Shown: piece after piece, positions 1-8,208 of the stretch | Numbering within the stretch: position 1 is the first letter of the stretch | How the letters are laid out: every line of letters begins with the position of its first letter | Source of the DNA: Deltaproteobacteria bacterium | GTDB lineage: Bacteria; Myxococcota_A; Polyangia; Polyangiales; JADJMO01 | Assembly (NCBI GenBank): GCA_025363655.1 | Contig: JANYDK010000092.1 | Location: 62,001 to 126,000 of the forward strand | Direction: 5' to 3' | DNA length: 64,000 bases | Notes under the pieces: generated by a model | Database searches by the model: none | What the model was told of the DNA's origin: nothing | Seen by the model: the letters and a program-made list of their open reading frames with translations, nothing else | Translations under genes and position numbers: made by a program

Positions 1-2
1 CT

Positions 3-950
3 CGTCTCGTCGATGCCCTCGCTGCCGGGGAGACTCCGCCGCGGCTGCTCCATGGCGAGGCCTCGCTCGCGAGCCCGACAGGGGAAATCAGGCTCTTGCG
101 CACATCGCAGATTCGCAGCGACCTCGATCTCCTGGCGGCGCCCGCGCGTGATCTGGTCGATCCGCGCTACTACGCGTTCGACGGCACCGACAACGTACAG
201 ACGAAGCGTGGCTGCGCCTTCTCCTGCGCGTACTGCGACTACCCCGACCTCGAAGGCCGCAAGGTGCGCGTACGAAGCCCCGCCGCCATCGCCGACGAGG
301 TCGCAGGGCGCGCGAAAATCCCCGGAATCACCCACGCATTCTTCGTCGACAGCGTCTTCAACGTGCCGCCCGGGCACGCGCTGGCGGTCTGCGAAGAGCT
401 CATCGCACGCGGCTCACCGCTGCCCTGGGTCTGCTACGGCTCACCGGTCGCGTTCGACGACAAGTTGGTGGCGGCGATGGCGCGCGCCGGTTGCCAAGGC
501 GTCGAAATCGGCTCCGACAGCGGCACCGAAACGATGTTGAAGCGCCTGCGAAAGCCCTTCACGCTCGCCGACGTCGTCCGCACGCGGGAGCTCTTCGTCG
601 AGCACGGCATCCTCGACGCGCACACCTTCGTCCTCGGCGCGATGGACGAGACGGTCGAGGAAGCACGCGAGACCCTCGCCTTCGTCGATCGCCTCGATCC
701 CGACATCGCCGTCTTCATCGTCTTCATGGAAGATCGCGAATCACACACGATTTCTCGAGCAAAACACCGCGCAGCGCTGCTCGCGATGCTCGCCGAAGAG
801 GCGCCCAAGCGCCCTGGGTGGGTCGTCCCCGAGCTCGGCGTCCGCTTCGGCGCCAAGCTGACCAAGCTCGTCCTCCGTCAGAAACTGCGCGGGCCGAGCT
901 GGCTCCACCTCGCCAGGCGACGACGAGCCAGCGTGGTCGCCGCCGAGTAG
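3..950 (+). CDS. Radical SAM protein, 5' end cut by window edge
   Basis: Radical SAM enzymes use a [4Fe-4S] cluster to cleave S-adenosylmethionine. The CX3CX2C cluster motif CAFSCAYC lies at about bases 213-236. It is followed by a TIM-barrel-like pattern including VEIGSDSGTETMLKRLRK, typical of the B12-binding radical SAM superfamily. The frame is open back to the first base, and the first available start (TTG at 96) lies inside continuous coding-like sequence. I therefore infer that the gene begins upstream and that a cobalamin-binding N-terminal domain, usual in this superfamily, may be missing from view. The substrate cannot be told. The next gene starts 42 bases downstream on the same strand. 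Confidence 0.82.
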   Translation, partial: RLVDALAAGETPPRLLHGEASLASPTGEIRLLRTSQIRSDLDLLAAPARDLVDPRYYAFDGTDNVQTKRGCAFSCAYCDYPDLEGRKVRVRSPAAIADEVAGRAKIPGITHAFFVDSVFNVPPGHALAVCEELIARGSPLPWVCYGSPVAFDDKLVAAMARAGCQGVEIGSDSGTETMLKRLRKPFTLADVVRTRELFVEHGILDAHTFVLGAMDETVEEARETLAFVDRLDPDIAVFIVFMEDRESHTISRAKHRAALLAMLAEEAPKRPGWVVPELGVRFGAKLTKLVLRQKLRGPSWLHLARRRRASVVAAE

Positions 951-992
951 CTCCCGCTGCTCTCGCCGCGGGTACTTCGGTACACTCCGTCG

Positions 993-2186
993 ATGACCAG
1001 CCATGCCTATCGCGCGCCAAATGGGCGCGACGAGATCGAGCGCTTCTCGCACGTTCTCATGCAAGCGCTCGCGCCTTCGCCGCCGATCGAGCCGAACGCG
1101 GTCGACGGTTTCCTCGAGCGCCTCGAGGACGGCGAGATGCGCCTCGTCTTCCACCAGGGCGCCCTCGCCGGTGGTCTCGTGCGGCTGCCGATGGGTCAGT
1201 GGTACGGCGGGCGGGCGATCGCCGGCGCGGCGATTTCGGGCGTCGCGATCGCTCCCGAGCACCGCAGCACCGGGTCGGCTTCGTTCATGATGCGGAGCTT
1301 GATGACCGAGCTCCACGCCGAGGGCGCGCCGATCTCGCTCCTCTATCCGGCCACGCAGCCGCTCTATCGCAAGGCCGGCTACGAGCTCGGCGGCTCGCAC
1401 GTGCATCGCGAAATCGCCACCGCGTCGATCACGGTCCGCGATGCGACGGCGGCGAAGATTCGCGCGGCGACGCCCGAGGACGAACCGCTCTTTCGCCGTC
1501 TCTACGCCGAGCAGGCCGCAGAGAACACGGGAAATCTCACGCGATGCGAGTGGATGTGGAGGCGCATTCTCCGGCCCATGGGGGTCAAGACGCTCGCCTA
1601 CGTGGCGATGGTCGACGAGAACCCGGAGGGCTACGTCGCCTTCGTCCACAAGCCCGAGCCCAAGCTTCGCTACGATCTCCACGTCGCCGATCTCGTGGCT
1701 CGCTCTCCCCGCGCGCTCCGGGCGCTCGTCGGCGCGCTCGGCGCCCACCGCTCGATGGCGCCGTCGGTCTTCTACTACGCAGCGCCGAACGATCCGATCG
1801 CGCACCTCCTCGACGAGCAGGACTCGTTCGCGACCAGAGATCGCATCGACTGGATGTTGCGGATCGTCGACGTCCCGAAGGCGATCGAAGCGCGCGGATA
1901 CTCGCCGCACGTCCGCGCGACGCTGCAGCTCGAGGTCGAAGACGACGTCGTGCCGGAAAATCAAGGGCGTTGGACGATCGAGGTCGAAGGAGGAAACGCG
2001 CGTGTGCGTCGCGGCGGGGACGGCGCTCTGCGGCTCCACGTGCGCGCGCTCGCCACGCTCTTCACCGGCTACCTCGGCCCCGCCGAGCTCGTACGTTGCG
2101 GACGCGTGACCGGTACTCCCGCATCTCTCGCCGCCGCCGGAGCGATCTTCGCCGGACCGCCGCCGTGGATGCCGGACATGTTTTAG
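993..2186 (+). CDS. Eis-like GNAT N-acetyltransferase
   Basis: 397 aa, close to the roughly 400 aa of the Eis family (multi-site aminoglycoside/lysine acetyltransferases with two GNAT-like domains and an SCP2-like C-terminal domain). The acetyl-CoA loop VAIAPEHRSTG is at about residues 84-94. The LYRKAGY segment (about 124-130) occupies the place of the general-acid tyrosine. The protein ends in phenylalanine (MPDMF-stop); in Eis the C-terminal Phe carboxylate is a catalytic base, which makes the exact terminus meaningful. Mycobacterial Eis acetylates aminoglycosides and host or nucleoid proteins, but the substrate here is unknown. Likely expressed from its own promoter or from the preceding radical SAM transcript. 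Confidence 0.82.
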   Translation: MTSHAYRAPNGRDEIERFSHVLMQALAPSPPIEPNAVDGFLERLEDGEMRLVFHQGALAGGLVRLPMGQWYGGRAIAGAAISGVAIAPEHRSTGSASFMMRSLMTELHAEGAPISLLYPATQPLYRKAGYELGGSHVHREIATASITVRDATAAKIRAATPEDEPLFRRLYAEQAAENTGNLTRCEWMWRRILRPMGVKTLAYVAMVDENPEGYVAFVHKPEPKLRYDLHVADLVARSPRALRALVGALGAHRSMAPSVFYYAAPNDPIAHLLDEQDSFATRDRIDWMLRIVDVPKAIEARGYSPHVRATLQLEVEDDVVPENQGRWTIEVEGGNARVRRGGDGALRLHVRALATLFTGYLGPAELVRCGRVTGTPASLAAAGAIFAGPPPWMPDMF

Positions 2187-2249
2187 TTTGGCGATGATGT
2201 CCGGAATCGTGTCCTACCGAATGCGCAGGCGAAGGGGCAGATTCATCCC

Positions 2250-2771
2250 ATGACCTACTTGATGATCGACATCGAGAGCGACGGCCCGATCCCCGGCGAT
2301 TTCTCGATGATTTGTTTCGGTGCGGTGGTGGTCGAGCCCGCGCTCGACCGCACCTTCTACGGAAGGCTGAAGCCGATTTCGGATCGATTCGTGCCGGAGG
2401 CGCTGGCCATCTCCGGCTTCACCCGCGAGGAGACCCTCGCCTTCGACGAGCCGAAGGAGGTGATGCTCCGCTTCGCCAAATGGATCGCCGAGGTCGGCGG
2501 CAAGCGGCCGCTCTTCATCGCCGACAACAACGGCTTCGATTGGTCGTTCGTGAATTGGTACTTCCATCACTTCACCGGGAAGAACCCGTTCGGCTTCAGC
2601 TCGCAGAATCTAGGCTCGCTCTACAAGGGGCTGGTCAAGGACACGTTCCAGACCTTCAAACACCTGCGCAAGACGGCGCACACGCACCACCCCGTGGACG
2701 ACGCGCGTGGCAACGCCGAGGCGCTGATTCGCATGAAGCTGGAGATGGGGCTGAAGCTCTCGTTCGAGTGA
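2250..2771 (+). CDS. DEDDh-type 3'-5' exonuclease domain protein
   Basis: A 173-aa single-domain protein of the RNase T/DnaQ exonuclease fold. The ExoI motif is MIDIESDGP (Asp and Glu at about residues 7 and 9), the ExoII region is FIADNNGFDWSFVN, and the ExoIII region HHPVDDARGNAEAL carries the His and Asp of the DEDDh subclass. All four acidic metal ligands and the His appear present, so the enzyme should be active on DNA or RNA 3' ends. The substrate is not evident, since it is neither a full RNase T nor a polymerase subunit by length. It ends 21 bases before the convergent stop of the 2793-3785 gene. Confidence 0.8.
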   Translation: MTYLMIDIESDGPIPGDFSMICFGAVVVEPALDRTFYGRLKPISDRFVPEALAISGFTREETLAFDEPKEVMLRFAKWIAEVGGKRPLFIADNNGFDWSFVNWYFHHFTGKNPFGFSSQNLGSLYKGLVKDTFQTFKHLRKTAHTHHPVDDARGNAEALIRMKLEMGLKLSFE

Positions 2772-2792
2772 ACGAGTCAACGGTTGAACGGG

Positions 2793-3785
2793 TCACGTCG
2801 GTTTCGGGCTCTTTCGATCGAATCGCAGTCGAAGGAGCTCGTCGTCGAGGCGGCGGGAGATCTCGAGCGCGCGTGCTCGGGCGCTCCGTCGCAGCTCGGG
2901 ATCGACGGCAACGCGTCCGAGCATCGAGAGCGCCATCGCGCGTAGACGCACGTGCCCCCCATCGCCGGCGAAGGTCGCGGCTTGCTGCGCGAGCTCGGTG
3001 GCACGAGCGCCATCGCCACGTCGATGATGGACGAACGCAAGCCCGTTCGCCCGTCGACAGAGCGCGAACGGCGGCGCATCGTCGGTCGGGATCGAGAGGT
3101 AGAGGGCCTCGGCGGCCTGCAACGTCTCTTCTCCTTGCGGCGCCCTTCGATGGAGCTCGTACGCGCGTTGATCGACGAAGCGCGCAAAGAGACACGCGCG
3201 CTCGTCACTCGGTGAAATCTTCGGGAAAACAGGCTCGATTTCGTCGAGCAGCGAGGCCACGCGCCCGACGTCATGGCGACTGGCGATGAACGCAGCCACC
3301 AGCAGTCGTTCGACCTGCGCCTCGCGATCGACTTCGCCATCGCCTCCGCCAAGCAGGAGCTCGACCTGCGAAAGGTGCTCGCTCGCCGACGTCGCGTCGT
3401 CGCGCCGGAGATCGACGTTCGCGCGCGCAAGGAGGAGCCACGCGTGCAAGGACCGGGAATCGGTGGTCGGCGGACGATCCCACTGGCGGATGAGGTCTTC
3501 ACAGATCGGTACCGGCAAATCGGTGAATCGCGAGTGGTATCCGCCCATGAAGCGCACGCGTCGCACGACCGCGTCGGGCATGCCGAAGAGCTGGAGCAGC
3601 CGCGCGCCCCATTTTCCGCCGGCCGCGTTGCCACGAGCTCGCAGTCGACGCAGCGCGCGTTCGATCGAGCCGACGTCTTCTCGGTAGCGCCGTTCGGCGG
3701 CGACGCGCTCGGCCACCGCGGTGAGGGTGCCGACCGAGCCGACGAGCCAGTCGAGGTAGCCGGCCCAGGTCAGCTCACCGCTCAC
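2793..3785 (-). CDS. Helical-repeat (TPR-like) protein, function unknown
   Basis: I do not recognise a named family. The protein (about 330 aa) is almost all helix, rich in Ala, Arg and Leu, with spaced helix pairs such as LHAWLLLARANVDLRRDD and AMALSMLGRVAVDPELRR that resemble degenerate TPR units. No signal peptide or membrane segment is seen. I chose the GTG start at 3785 because it overlaps the BolA stop codon as GTGA. An ATG 15 bases further upstream (3800) would reach into the BolA gene. It is the last gene of the MFS-BolA-helical protein operon and is probably translated by re-initiation from BolA. Confidence 0.6.
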   Translation of the reverse strand: MSGELTWAGYLDWLVGSVGTLTAVAERVAAERRYREDVGSIERALRRLRARGNAAGGKWGARLLQLFGMPDAVVRRVRFMGGYHSRFTDLPVPICEDLIRQWDRPPTTDSRSLHAWLLLARANVDLRRDDATSASEHLSQVELLLGGGDGEVDREAQVERLLVAAFIASRHDVGRVASLLDEIEPVFPKISPSDERACLFARFVDQRAYELHRRAPQGEETLQAAEALYLSIPTDDAPPFALCRRANGLAFVHHRRGDGARATELAQQAATFAGDGGHVRLRAMALSMLGRVAVDPELRRSARARALEISRRLDDELLRLRFDRKSPKPT

Positions 3786-4075
3786 GCGCGCTGCGCCCAC
3801 TCTTCCGGCGTCAACGTCTTCAGCGCGAGCGCGTGGATGCGCGATTTCAGCTCCTCGGCGAGGAGCGCGTTGACGGTGCGATGCCGCGCGAGGAGCGACT
3901 GCCCGGCGAACGCCTCGGAGACGATGACGAGCGTGAAGTGCCCTCCACCCTCTCGTGCGCCGGCGTGCCCCGCGTGCTTGTGACTGTCGTCGATGACCTC
4001 GAGGTGACGCGGCGAGAGCGAAAGGCGCACCACCTCGTCGATGCGCTGCGCTGTATCGGCGCTTTTTTGGCTCAT
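3782..4075 (-). CDS. bolA: BolA/IbaG family protein
   Basis: A 97-aa BolA-fold protein. The region HLEVIDDSHKHAGH followed by GGGHFTLVIVSEAFAGQSLLARHRTV is the family signature. BolA proteins pair with monothiol glutaredoxins around a [2Fe-2S] cluster or act as small regulators; the His in the HFTLVIVS strand is in the usual cluster-ligand region. The start ATG at 4075 overlaps the stop of the MFS gene (ATGA), and the stop overlaps the GTG of the next gene, so all three are probably translationally coupled. The longer open frame to 4228 runs backwards over the transporter C-terminus and lacks family similarity. Confidence 0.9.
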   Translation of the reverse strand: MSQKSADTAQRIDEVVRLSLSPRHLEVIDDSHKHAGHAGAREGGGHFTLVIVSEAFAGQSLLARHRTVNALLAEELKSRIHALALKTLTPEEWAQRA

Positions 4076-5766
4076 CCGCGGGCCCTCGCTGCAGCCGTGG
4101 GGGGCTCTTCGAGCTTCTCGGCCGAGGCCCTCGTCGGTGCGTCCTTCTTCTCGATGACGCCGCGGAAGGCCCAAATGAGGATCGGCCCCATCGCCGTCAT
4201 CGCGCCGATGATCGCCCACATGACCCAAGAGTGACGAAGGCCCTCCTTCGGGCAGTAGGTCGCCAGAAGGTAGCCGGACATCGGCCCTGCGATCATCTTC
4301 GCGAAGAAGAACGGCAGCGCCGAGAGCCCCATGTACGAGGCCTCTTTGCCGCGCGGCGCGATGATCGCCGTGTACTCGTAGACGCGAGGTGACCAGAGCG
4401 CTTCGCCGATCGAGAGGAGGACGATGGCGCCGATGATCACCGGCATGCTCGCCGGCAGACAGAGGATGAAGACGCTCGCCGCGGTGACGATCGCCCCGAG
4501 GACGATGGTGTTGAAAGCGCCGCGCTTGCGCGTGAGCGCGGTGGCGATGGGGACCAGGAAGATGATCAAGACCGGGTTGATCGACTGAAATTTCCCGAGT
4601 GGAAAATCTTCACCGAGCTCACGCAGCGCGTACTTGGGGAAGGTCGCGTGGTAGTGCTGGAAGACCAGCTTCACCAACGTCAAGAGCGCCACGAAGAGCA
4701 TGAATCGCCAGAACGATTTCTCCGCCATGACGTCGGCGGCGATCATCCACGGCGTGCGACGAGCGGCCGGCCCCGACACGGAGGCCTTGGCTGCGGGGCG
4801 CGGCGCCTCGTAAGGGTTGTCCGACTTCTTCGCCTGCGCGAGAGCAATCGCCTTCTCCGTCGCCGCCTTCTCCGTAGCCGCCTTCTTCTCGGCCTCGGCG
4901 GCGGCTTGCGCGTCGAGATCGACGTTCTTGCGCAGAAGGAGCGAGACGAGGAGCGCGGCGAACGAGCAGCCGAAGCCGACGACGAGGACCATGCCGTACG
5001 CGGAGAGGCGGGTCGCGCCGACGATCGGCAGCTCCACCATCTTGAACATCTGCTTGCCGTACCCGTCCTTGAACGCTTCGCGCGCGCGATCGACGATGAA
5101 ACCGGACGCCGCGGCGCCGAGGTTGAATGAGAGGTAGTAGACGGAGAAGCCGAAGCTACGCGTCTTCTCGGTGGTGTAGCGACGCATTGCCACGTTCATC
5201 ACCGGCACGCCCGCGGCGGCGCCGACGCTGAGGATGACGAGCCCGACGATCAGCGCGAAGCCCGGCGTGTGCGCAAAGGGCAGGATTCCTCGGGCGACGA
5301 AGCTGCAGGCGAAGGCGCTGATGAGCGCAGTCCGGAAGCCGAGCGAGTCGGCGACGAAGCCGGCGAAGAACGCGCAGATGGAGAGCCCCATCGAGAACGC
5401 GCCGAACCAGAGGCCGGCGCGCACGTCGCCCATCCCGAAGTCGAACGAGAGCCAGAGCACCATCGTGTAGAGCAGCGAGAAGAGCCCGATGCTCTCGAGG
5501 AACTTGGCGAAGAGCACGAGGTAGAGCTCGCGCGGGGAGCCCCTGAGGTTCTTCGCCAATCCACTGAGAAATTTGTAGCCGCCAAAGAGGCCGAGCGGGA
5601 TGACGATTCCCCAACGCGCGATGGCCGGCGCTTGGACGAAGAACGCTGGTTTCAGTGCGAACAGCACCGCGATGGTGAGCAGCGGGAGGCCACCGAGGAG
5701 GAGGTCGTAGGTCGATGCATCCTTCGGCTCGTCGCTCGCTTTTTTCTTCTCGGTCGCTTCAGCCAC
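4072..5766 (-). CDS. MFS transporter (POT/oligopeptide-symporter-like)
   Basis: 564 aa with about 12-14 hydrophobic helices split by a charged, Ala/Lys-rich cytoplasmic loop at about residues 285-340 (repeated EKAATEKA heptads). The first half contains GLWFGAFSMGLSICAFFAGFVAD and the second SIGEALWSPRVYEYTAIIAPRGKEASYMGLS, a layout and motif pattern I associate with peptide-transporter-like MFS proteins. The ExxER motif of genuine proton-peptide symporters is not seen, so the substrate is open. It is the first gene of a three-gene operon with bolA and a helical protein. The lipoprotein gene at 5913 is divergent, leaving 146 bases for both promoters. Confidence 0.75.
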   Translation of the reverse strand: MAEATEKKKASDEPKDASTYDLLLGGLPLLTIAVLFALKPAFFVQAPAIARWGIVIPLGLFGGYKFLSGLAKNLRGSPRELYLVLFAKFLESIGLFSLLYTMVLWLSFDFGMGDVRAGLWFGAFSMGLSICAFFAGFVADSLGFRTALISAFACSFVARGILPFAHTPGFALIVGLVILSVGAAAGVPVMNVAMRRYTTEKTRSFGFSVYYLSFNLGAAASGFIVDRAREAFKDGYGKQMFKMVELPIVGATRLSAYGMVLVVGFGCSFAALLVSLLLRKNVDLDAQAAAEAEKKAATEKAATEKAIALAQAKKSDNPYEAPRPAAKASVSGPAARRTPWMIAADVMAEKSFWRFMLFVALLTLVKLVFQHYHATFPKYALRELGEDFPLGKFQSINPVLIIFLVPIATALTRKRGAFNTIVLGAIVTAASVFILCLPASMPVIIGAIVLLSIGEALWSPRVYEYTAIIAPRGKEASYMGLSALPFFFAKMIAGPMSGYLLATYCPKEGLRHSWVMWAIIGAMTAMGPILIWAFRGVIEKKDAPTRASAEKLEEPPTAAARARG

Positions 5767-5912
5767 GTCTCACCCCTCCGCACTCTTCGTCTTCGAGTCT
5801 CGAACTCTCGATCGCAGGACTCTAGCATTGGCGCCAAGCGGCCCGAGCGGTGAAGCCATCTCTCGCGAAACGAGATTGACCGCGCCCTGTCGTCGAACCA
5901 CTGTGCGACGCG

Positions 5913-7097
5913 ATGCCGCGCTGGCTCCGGCTCTCCGTCTTCGCGGTTGCGGCGTTTCCCGCGCTTTGCGCCCTCTCGGCCGTCGCGTGCTCGAAGGGCA
6001 GCTCGGGAAGCCCAGGCCCCGACGCAGTGAGCTCGGCGAGCGCGAGCGTGAGCTCGAGCGTGTCGGCCGTCGCCTCCGCCCCCGACGCCGGACCGCCAGC
6101 GCCCAAGCTGGAAATGCACGCCATCGCCGGACTGGGAGACGTGCCTGCGTGGGTCGTCGAGAAGCGACGCAGCAACTCGTTCTGCGGCATCACCGTCGAA
6201 GGAAAGACCAAGCTCGATCTCCTCGCCAAGGGTGACGACGCCGCGCTCAGCGCAGGCACGGCCGACGTCGAGGCTCTCCGCACCGCACTCGTCGCCGACT
6301 GTCTGGTCAGCGAACGCGCCGTCGCCCAAGGCCTCCTCGACGGCGCGCGCGCGCAAATTGCCCACAAGAAGCTGCTCGAAGCGAGCCGCTTTCTCCGCGC
6401 GTCGATCGTCATGCGGGCCTCGTTCGTCCCCGCGCGCTACGAGCTCGTGCGTACGCTCGTGGCGCTGAAGAACTTCGAAGGCGCAGCCTGGCTCTTGGCC
6501 GACCTCGTGCGCGCCGCCAAGGAAGGTGACTCGACCGCGCTCAGCGCCGTCGAGCGCGCCAAGACCGACAAGGCGCTCGAGCCCATCCACGAAGACGACG
6601 CGTTCAAAGCGGCGCTCGCCGTGGTCGGTGCGGTTGGCCTCGTCGGTCCGCGCAAGGACGACGCGCTCGACAAGGTGGTGGTCCCGATGCTCCCCAACGA
6701 GTACGTCTGGGGCCCGAAAATCAGCGGCGGATTGCGCATCTACCACCCGGGGTTGGTCGATGTCTGGACCTGGCGTCCGACCGCGGCGCCTGACGGACCG
6801 GAGCTCATCGTCGCCACGATCATCCACGAGCGCGCCGCCGTCGACGTGCCACAGCCCGTCCTCAACACCGACTACGGCGCCATCGCCATCCTGAGGCCAG
6901 GTAAGACGAAGACCGACCCGCCGACGCTCATTTACGTCGGAAAAACAGGCATCGCGCCACCGCAACTGGCAGCGACCAAGACCGGCGCGATCACCTTCGG
7001 CTTCACCGAAACATGCGGCGACTTGAAGGGGATGATCCTCTGGAAGAACGAAGCCGTCGTCGCGAAGATGATGACCTGCAGCGATCCGATTCAGTGA
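5913..7097 (+). CDS. Predicted lipoprotein of unknown function
   Basis: 394 aa with an N-terminal signal peptide ending in the lipobox ALSAVAC (Cys at about residue 26), then a Ser/Ala/Gly-rich linker of about 35 residues. The mature part has a helical first half (residues 60-240, possibly TPR-like: ARSEQAVAQGLLDGARAQI-type helices) and a beta-rich second half from about 245 with Trp-rich strands such as GLVDVWTWRP. I do not recognise the family. It should be anchored in a membrane facing the periplasm. It is convergent with the downstream glycine-tailed lipoprotein gene, 25 bases between stops. Confidence 0.6.
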   Translation: MPRWLRLSVFAVAAFPALCALSAVACSKGSSGSPGPDAVSSASASVSSSVSAVASAPDAGPPAPKLEMHAIAGLGDVPAWVVEKRRSNSFCGITVEGKTKLDLLAKGDDAALSAGTADVEALRTALVADCLVSERAVAQGLLDGARAQIAHKKLLEASRFLRASIVMRASFVPARYELVRTLVALKNFEGAAWLLADLVRAAKEGDSTALSAVERAKTDKALEPIHEDDAFKAALAVVGAVGLVGPRKDDALDKVVVPMLPNEYVWGPKISGGLRIYHPGLVDVWTWRPTAAPDGPELIVATIIHERAAVDVPQPVLNTDYGAIAILRPGKTKTDPPTLIYVGKTGIAPPQLAATKTGAITFGFTETCGDLKGMILWKNEAVVAKMMTCSDPIQ

Positions 7098-7122
7098 GCG
7101 AGGACGAAGTCGCTACGTGTGA

Positions 7123-8208
7123 CTAGCCTCCGAAGCCGCCGCCGCCCCATCCGCCGCCGCCCCAGGCGTGGCCGACGCCCCAGTGGACGCCGAAGCGCAC
7201 CGGCGTCGCGTGGATGCCGCCGAAGCCGCCGTGGGCACGCGCGTAGAAAGACGGATCGTCGAGCAAGGTGACGCGCGGATCGATGGCCAGCGCGTGCGAT
7301 TCGAGGTCGGACGCGGCCGGGGCGAGCGACGTCGTCTCGGCGAGCCAGCGGAGGTCGACGAGGTAGAGCGCGATGCCCCCCTGCGCGTAGGCGGCGAAGG
7401 TGGCGTGCAGATCGTCTTCCTCGAGCGAGGTGTCGTCGAGATCTTCGACGACGTAAATCATGCGAGAAATTCCCTGCGATCGAAGGACCTCGACGGACGG
7501 GAGATCGGCGCCACCGAGGACGTAGCGGTTGTCGACGACGTCGTCGTCGGGTTCGTCGAAGCGATAGGCGAGGCGCCACGCGTCGAGGAGAAAGACCGGA
7601 CGCGCCCGCGCGATCGGCCCCCCCGCATCGAGGAGCCGCGGCGAGGTGCTGATGAGCGCGGCGAGCGTCTCCTCGGCCGGCACCAGCTCGTTTTCGGCAG
7701 GCCAGTTGTTGAACGTGACGACCGGCGCGATCGGCTCGGCGGCGCGTTGGCTGAGCGCAGCGCCGAAGCTCACCGACGCGGCTCCGCGAAGATCGACGAC
7801 CCACATCACGTCGTCGGGCACGCCGAGCTTGGCGACGTTGGCAGCGGCAGCGTCGGTCGATTTCACCACCTCGAGCTGCGTCACGTCGGGGAGCTCGGCC
7901 ATCGTCGACGAGTTTGGGGAGGGCGAAGAGCCGAGCGCGGAGAAGAGCGTGAGCTTGGCATAGCGCGACCAAGGCACGCTCGTCGGCAACTGCCACCTCG
8001 CCGCAGCTACCTCGGCGCTGGGGAGCTGATAGGCTTTCTCTCCCGGCGTCTCTTCCGCGAAGAAGGCGACGCTGACCGAGGGCGTCCACGGACGAAGTGA
8101 ACAAGCGCCCGCGAAAATGGCGATGGGCGCGGTGATCGCCAGCGGCGCAGCGCGACCGAATCGAAGGCGAGCGGAAGGACGTACGCGAGGACGAACGACG
8201 CCGCTCAT
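7123..8208 (-). CDS. Lipoprotein with Gly/Trp/Phe C-terminal tail
   Basis: 361 aa. The N-terminus is Arg-rich, followed by a hydrophobic stretch ending in the lipobox IFAGAC (Cys about residue 36). The body has no family I can name. The last residues are HAWGGGGWGGGGFGG, a flexible aromatic/glycine tail. The ATG at 8208 overlaps the ATP-grasp stop (ATGA), so it is translated directly after it. A GspS-like ATP-grasp paired with a small lipoprotein whose C-terminus is Gly-rich is also seen in the E. coli ygiB-ygiC and yjfM-yjfC pairs; that comparison is mine. I infer the tail may be a substrate or docking site for the ATP-grasp enzyme. Last gene of the nine-gene operon. Confidence 0.65.
   Translation of the reverse strand: MSGVVRPRVRPSARLRFGRAAPLAITAPIAIFAGACSLRPWTPSVSVAFFAEETPGEKAYQLPSAEVAAARWQLPTSVPWSRYAKLTLFSALGSSPSPNSSTMAELPDVTQLEVVKSTDAAAANVAKLGVPDDVMWVVDLRGAASVSFGAALSQRAAEPIAPVVTFNNWPAENELVPAEETLAALISTSPRLLDAGGPIARARPVFLLDAWRLAYRFDEPDDDVVDNRYVLGGADLPSVEVLRSQGISRMIYVVEDLDDTSLEEDDLHATFAAYAQGGIALYLVDLRWLAETTSLAPAASDLESHALAIDPRVTLLDDPSFYARAHGGFGGIHATPVRFGVHWGVGHAWGGGGWGGGGFGG

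Noticed and set aside
3782-4228. 148-aa frame as a long BolA
   Set aside because: The first 51 residues are an antisense-like, His/Arg/Gly-rich shadow of the transporter gene. The BolA domain starts at 4075.
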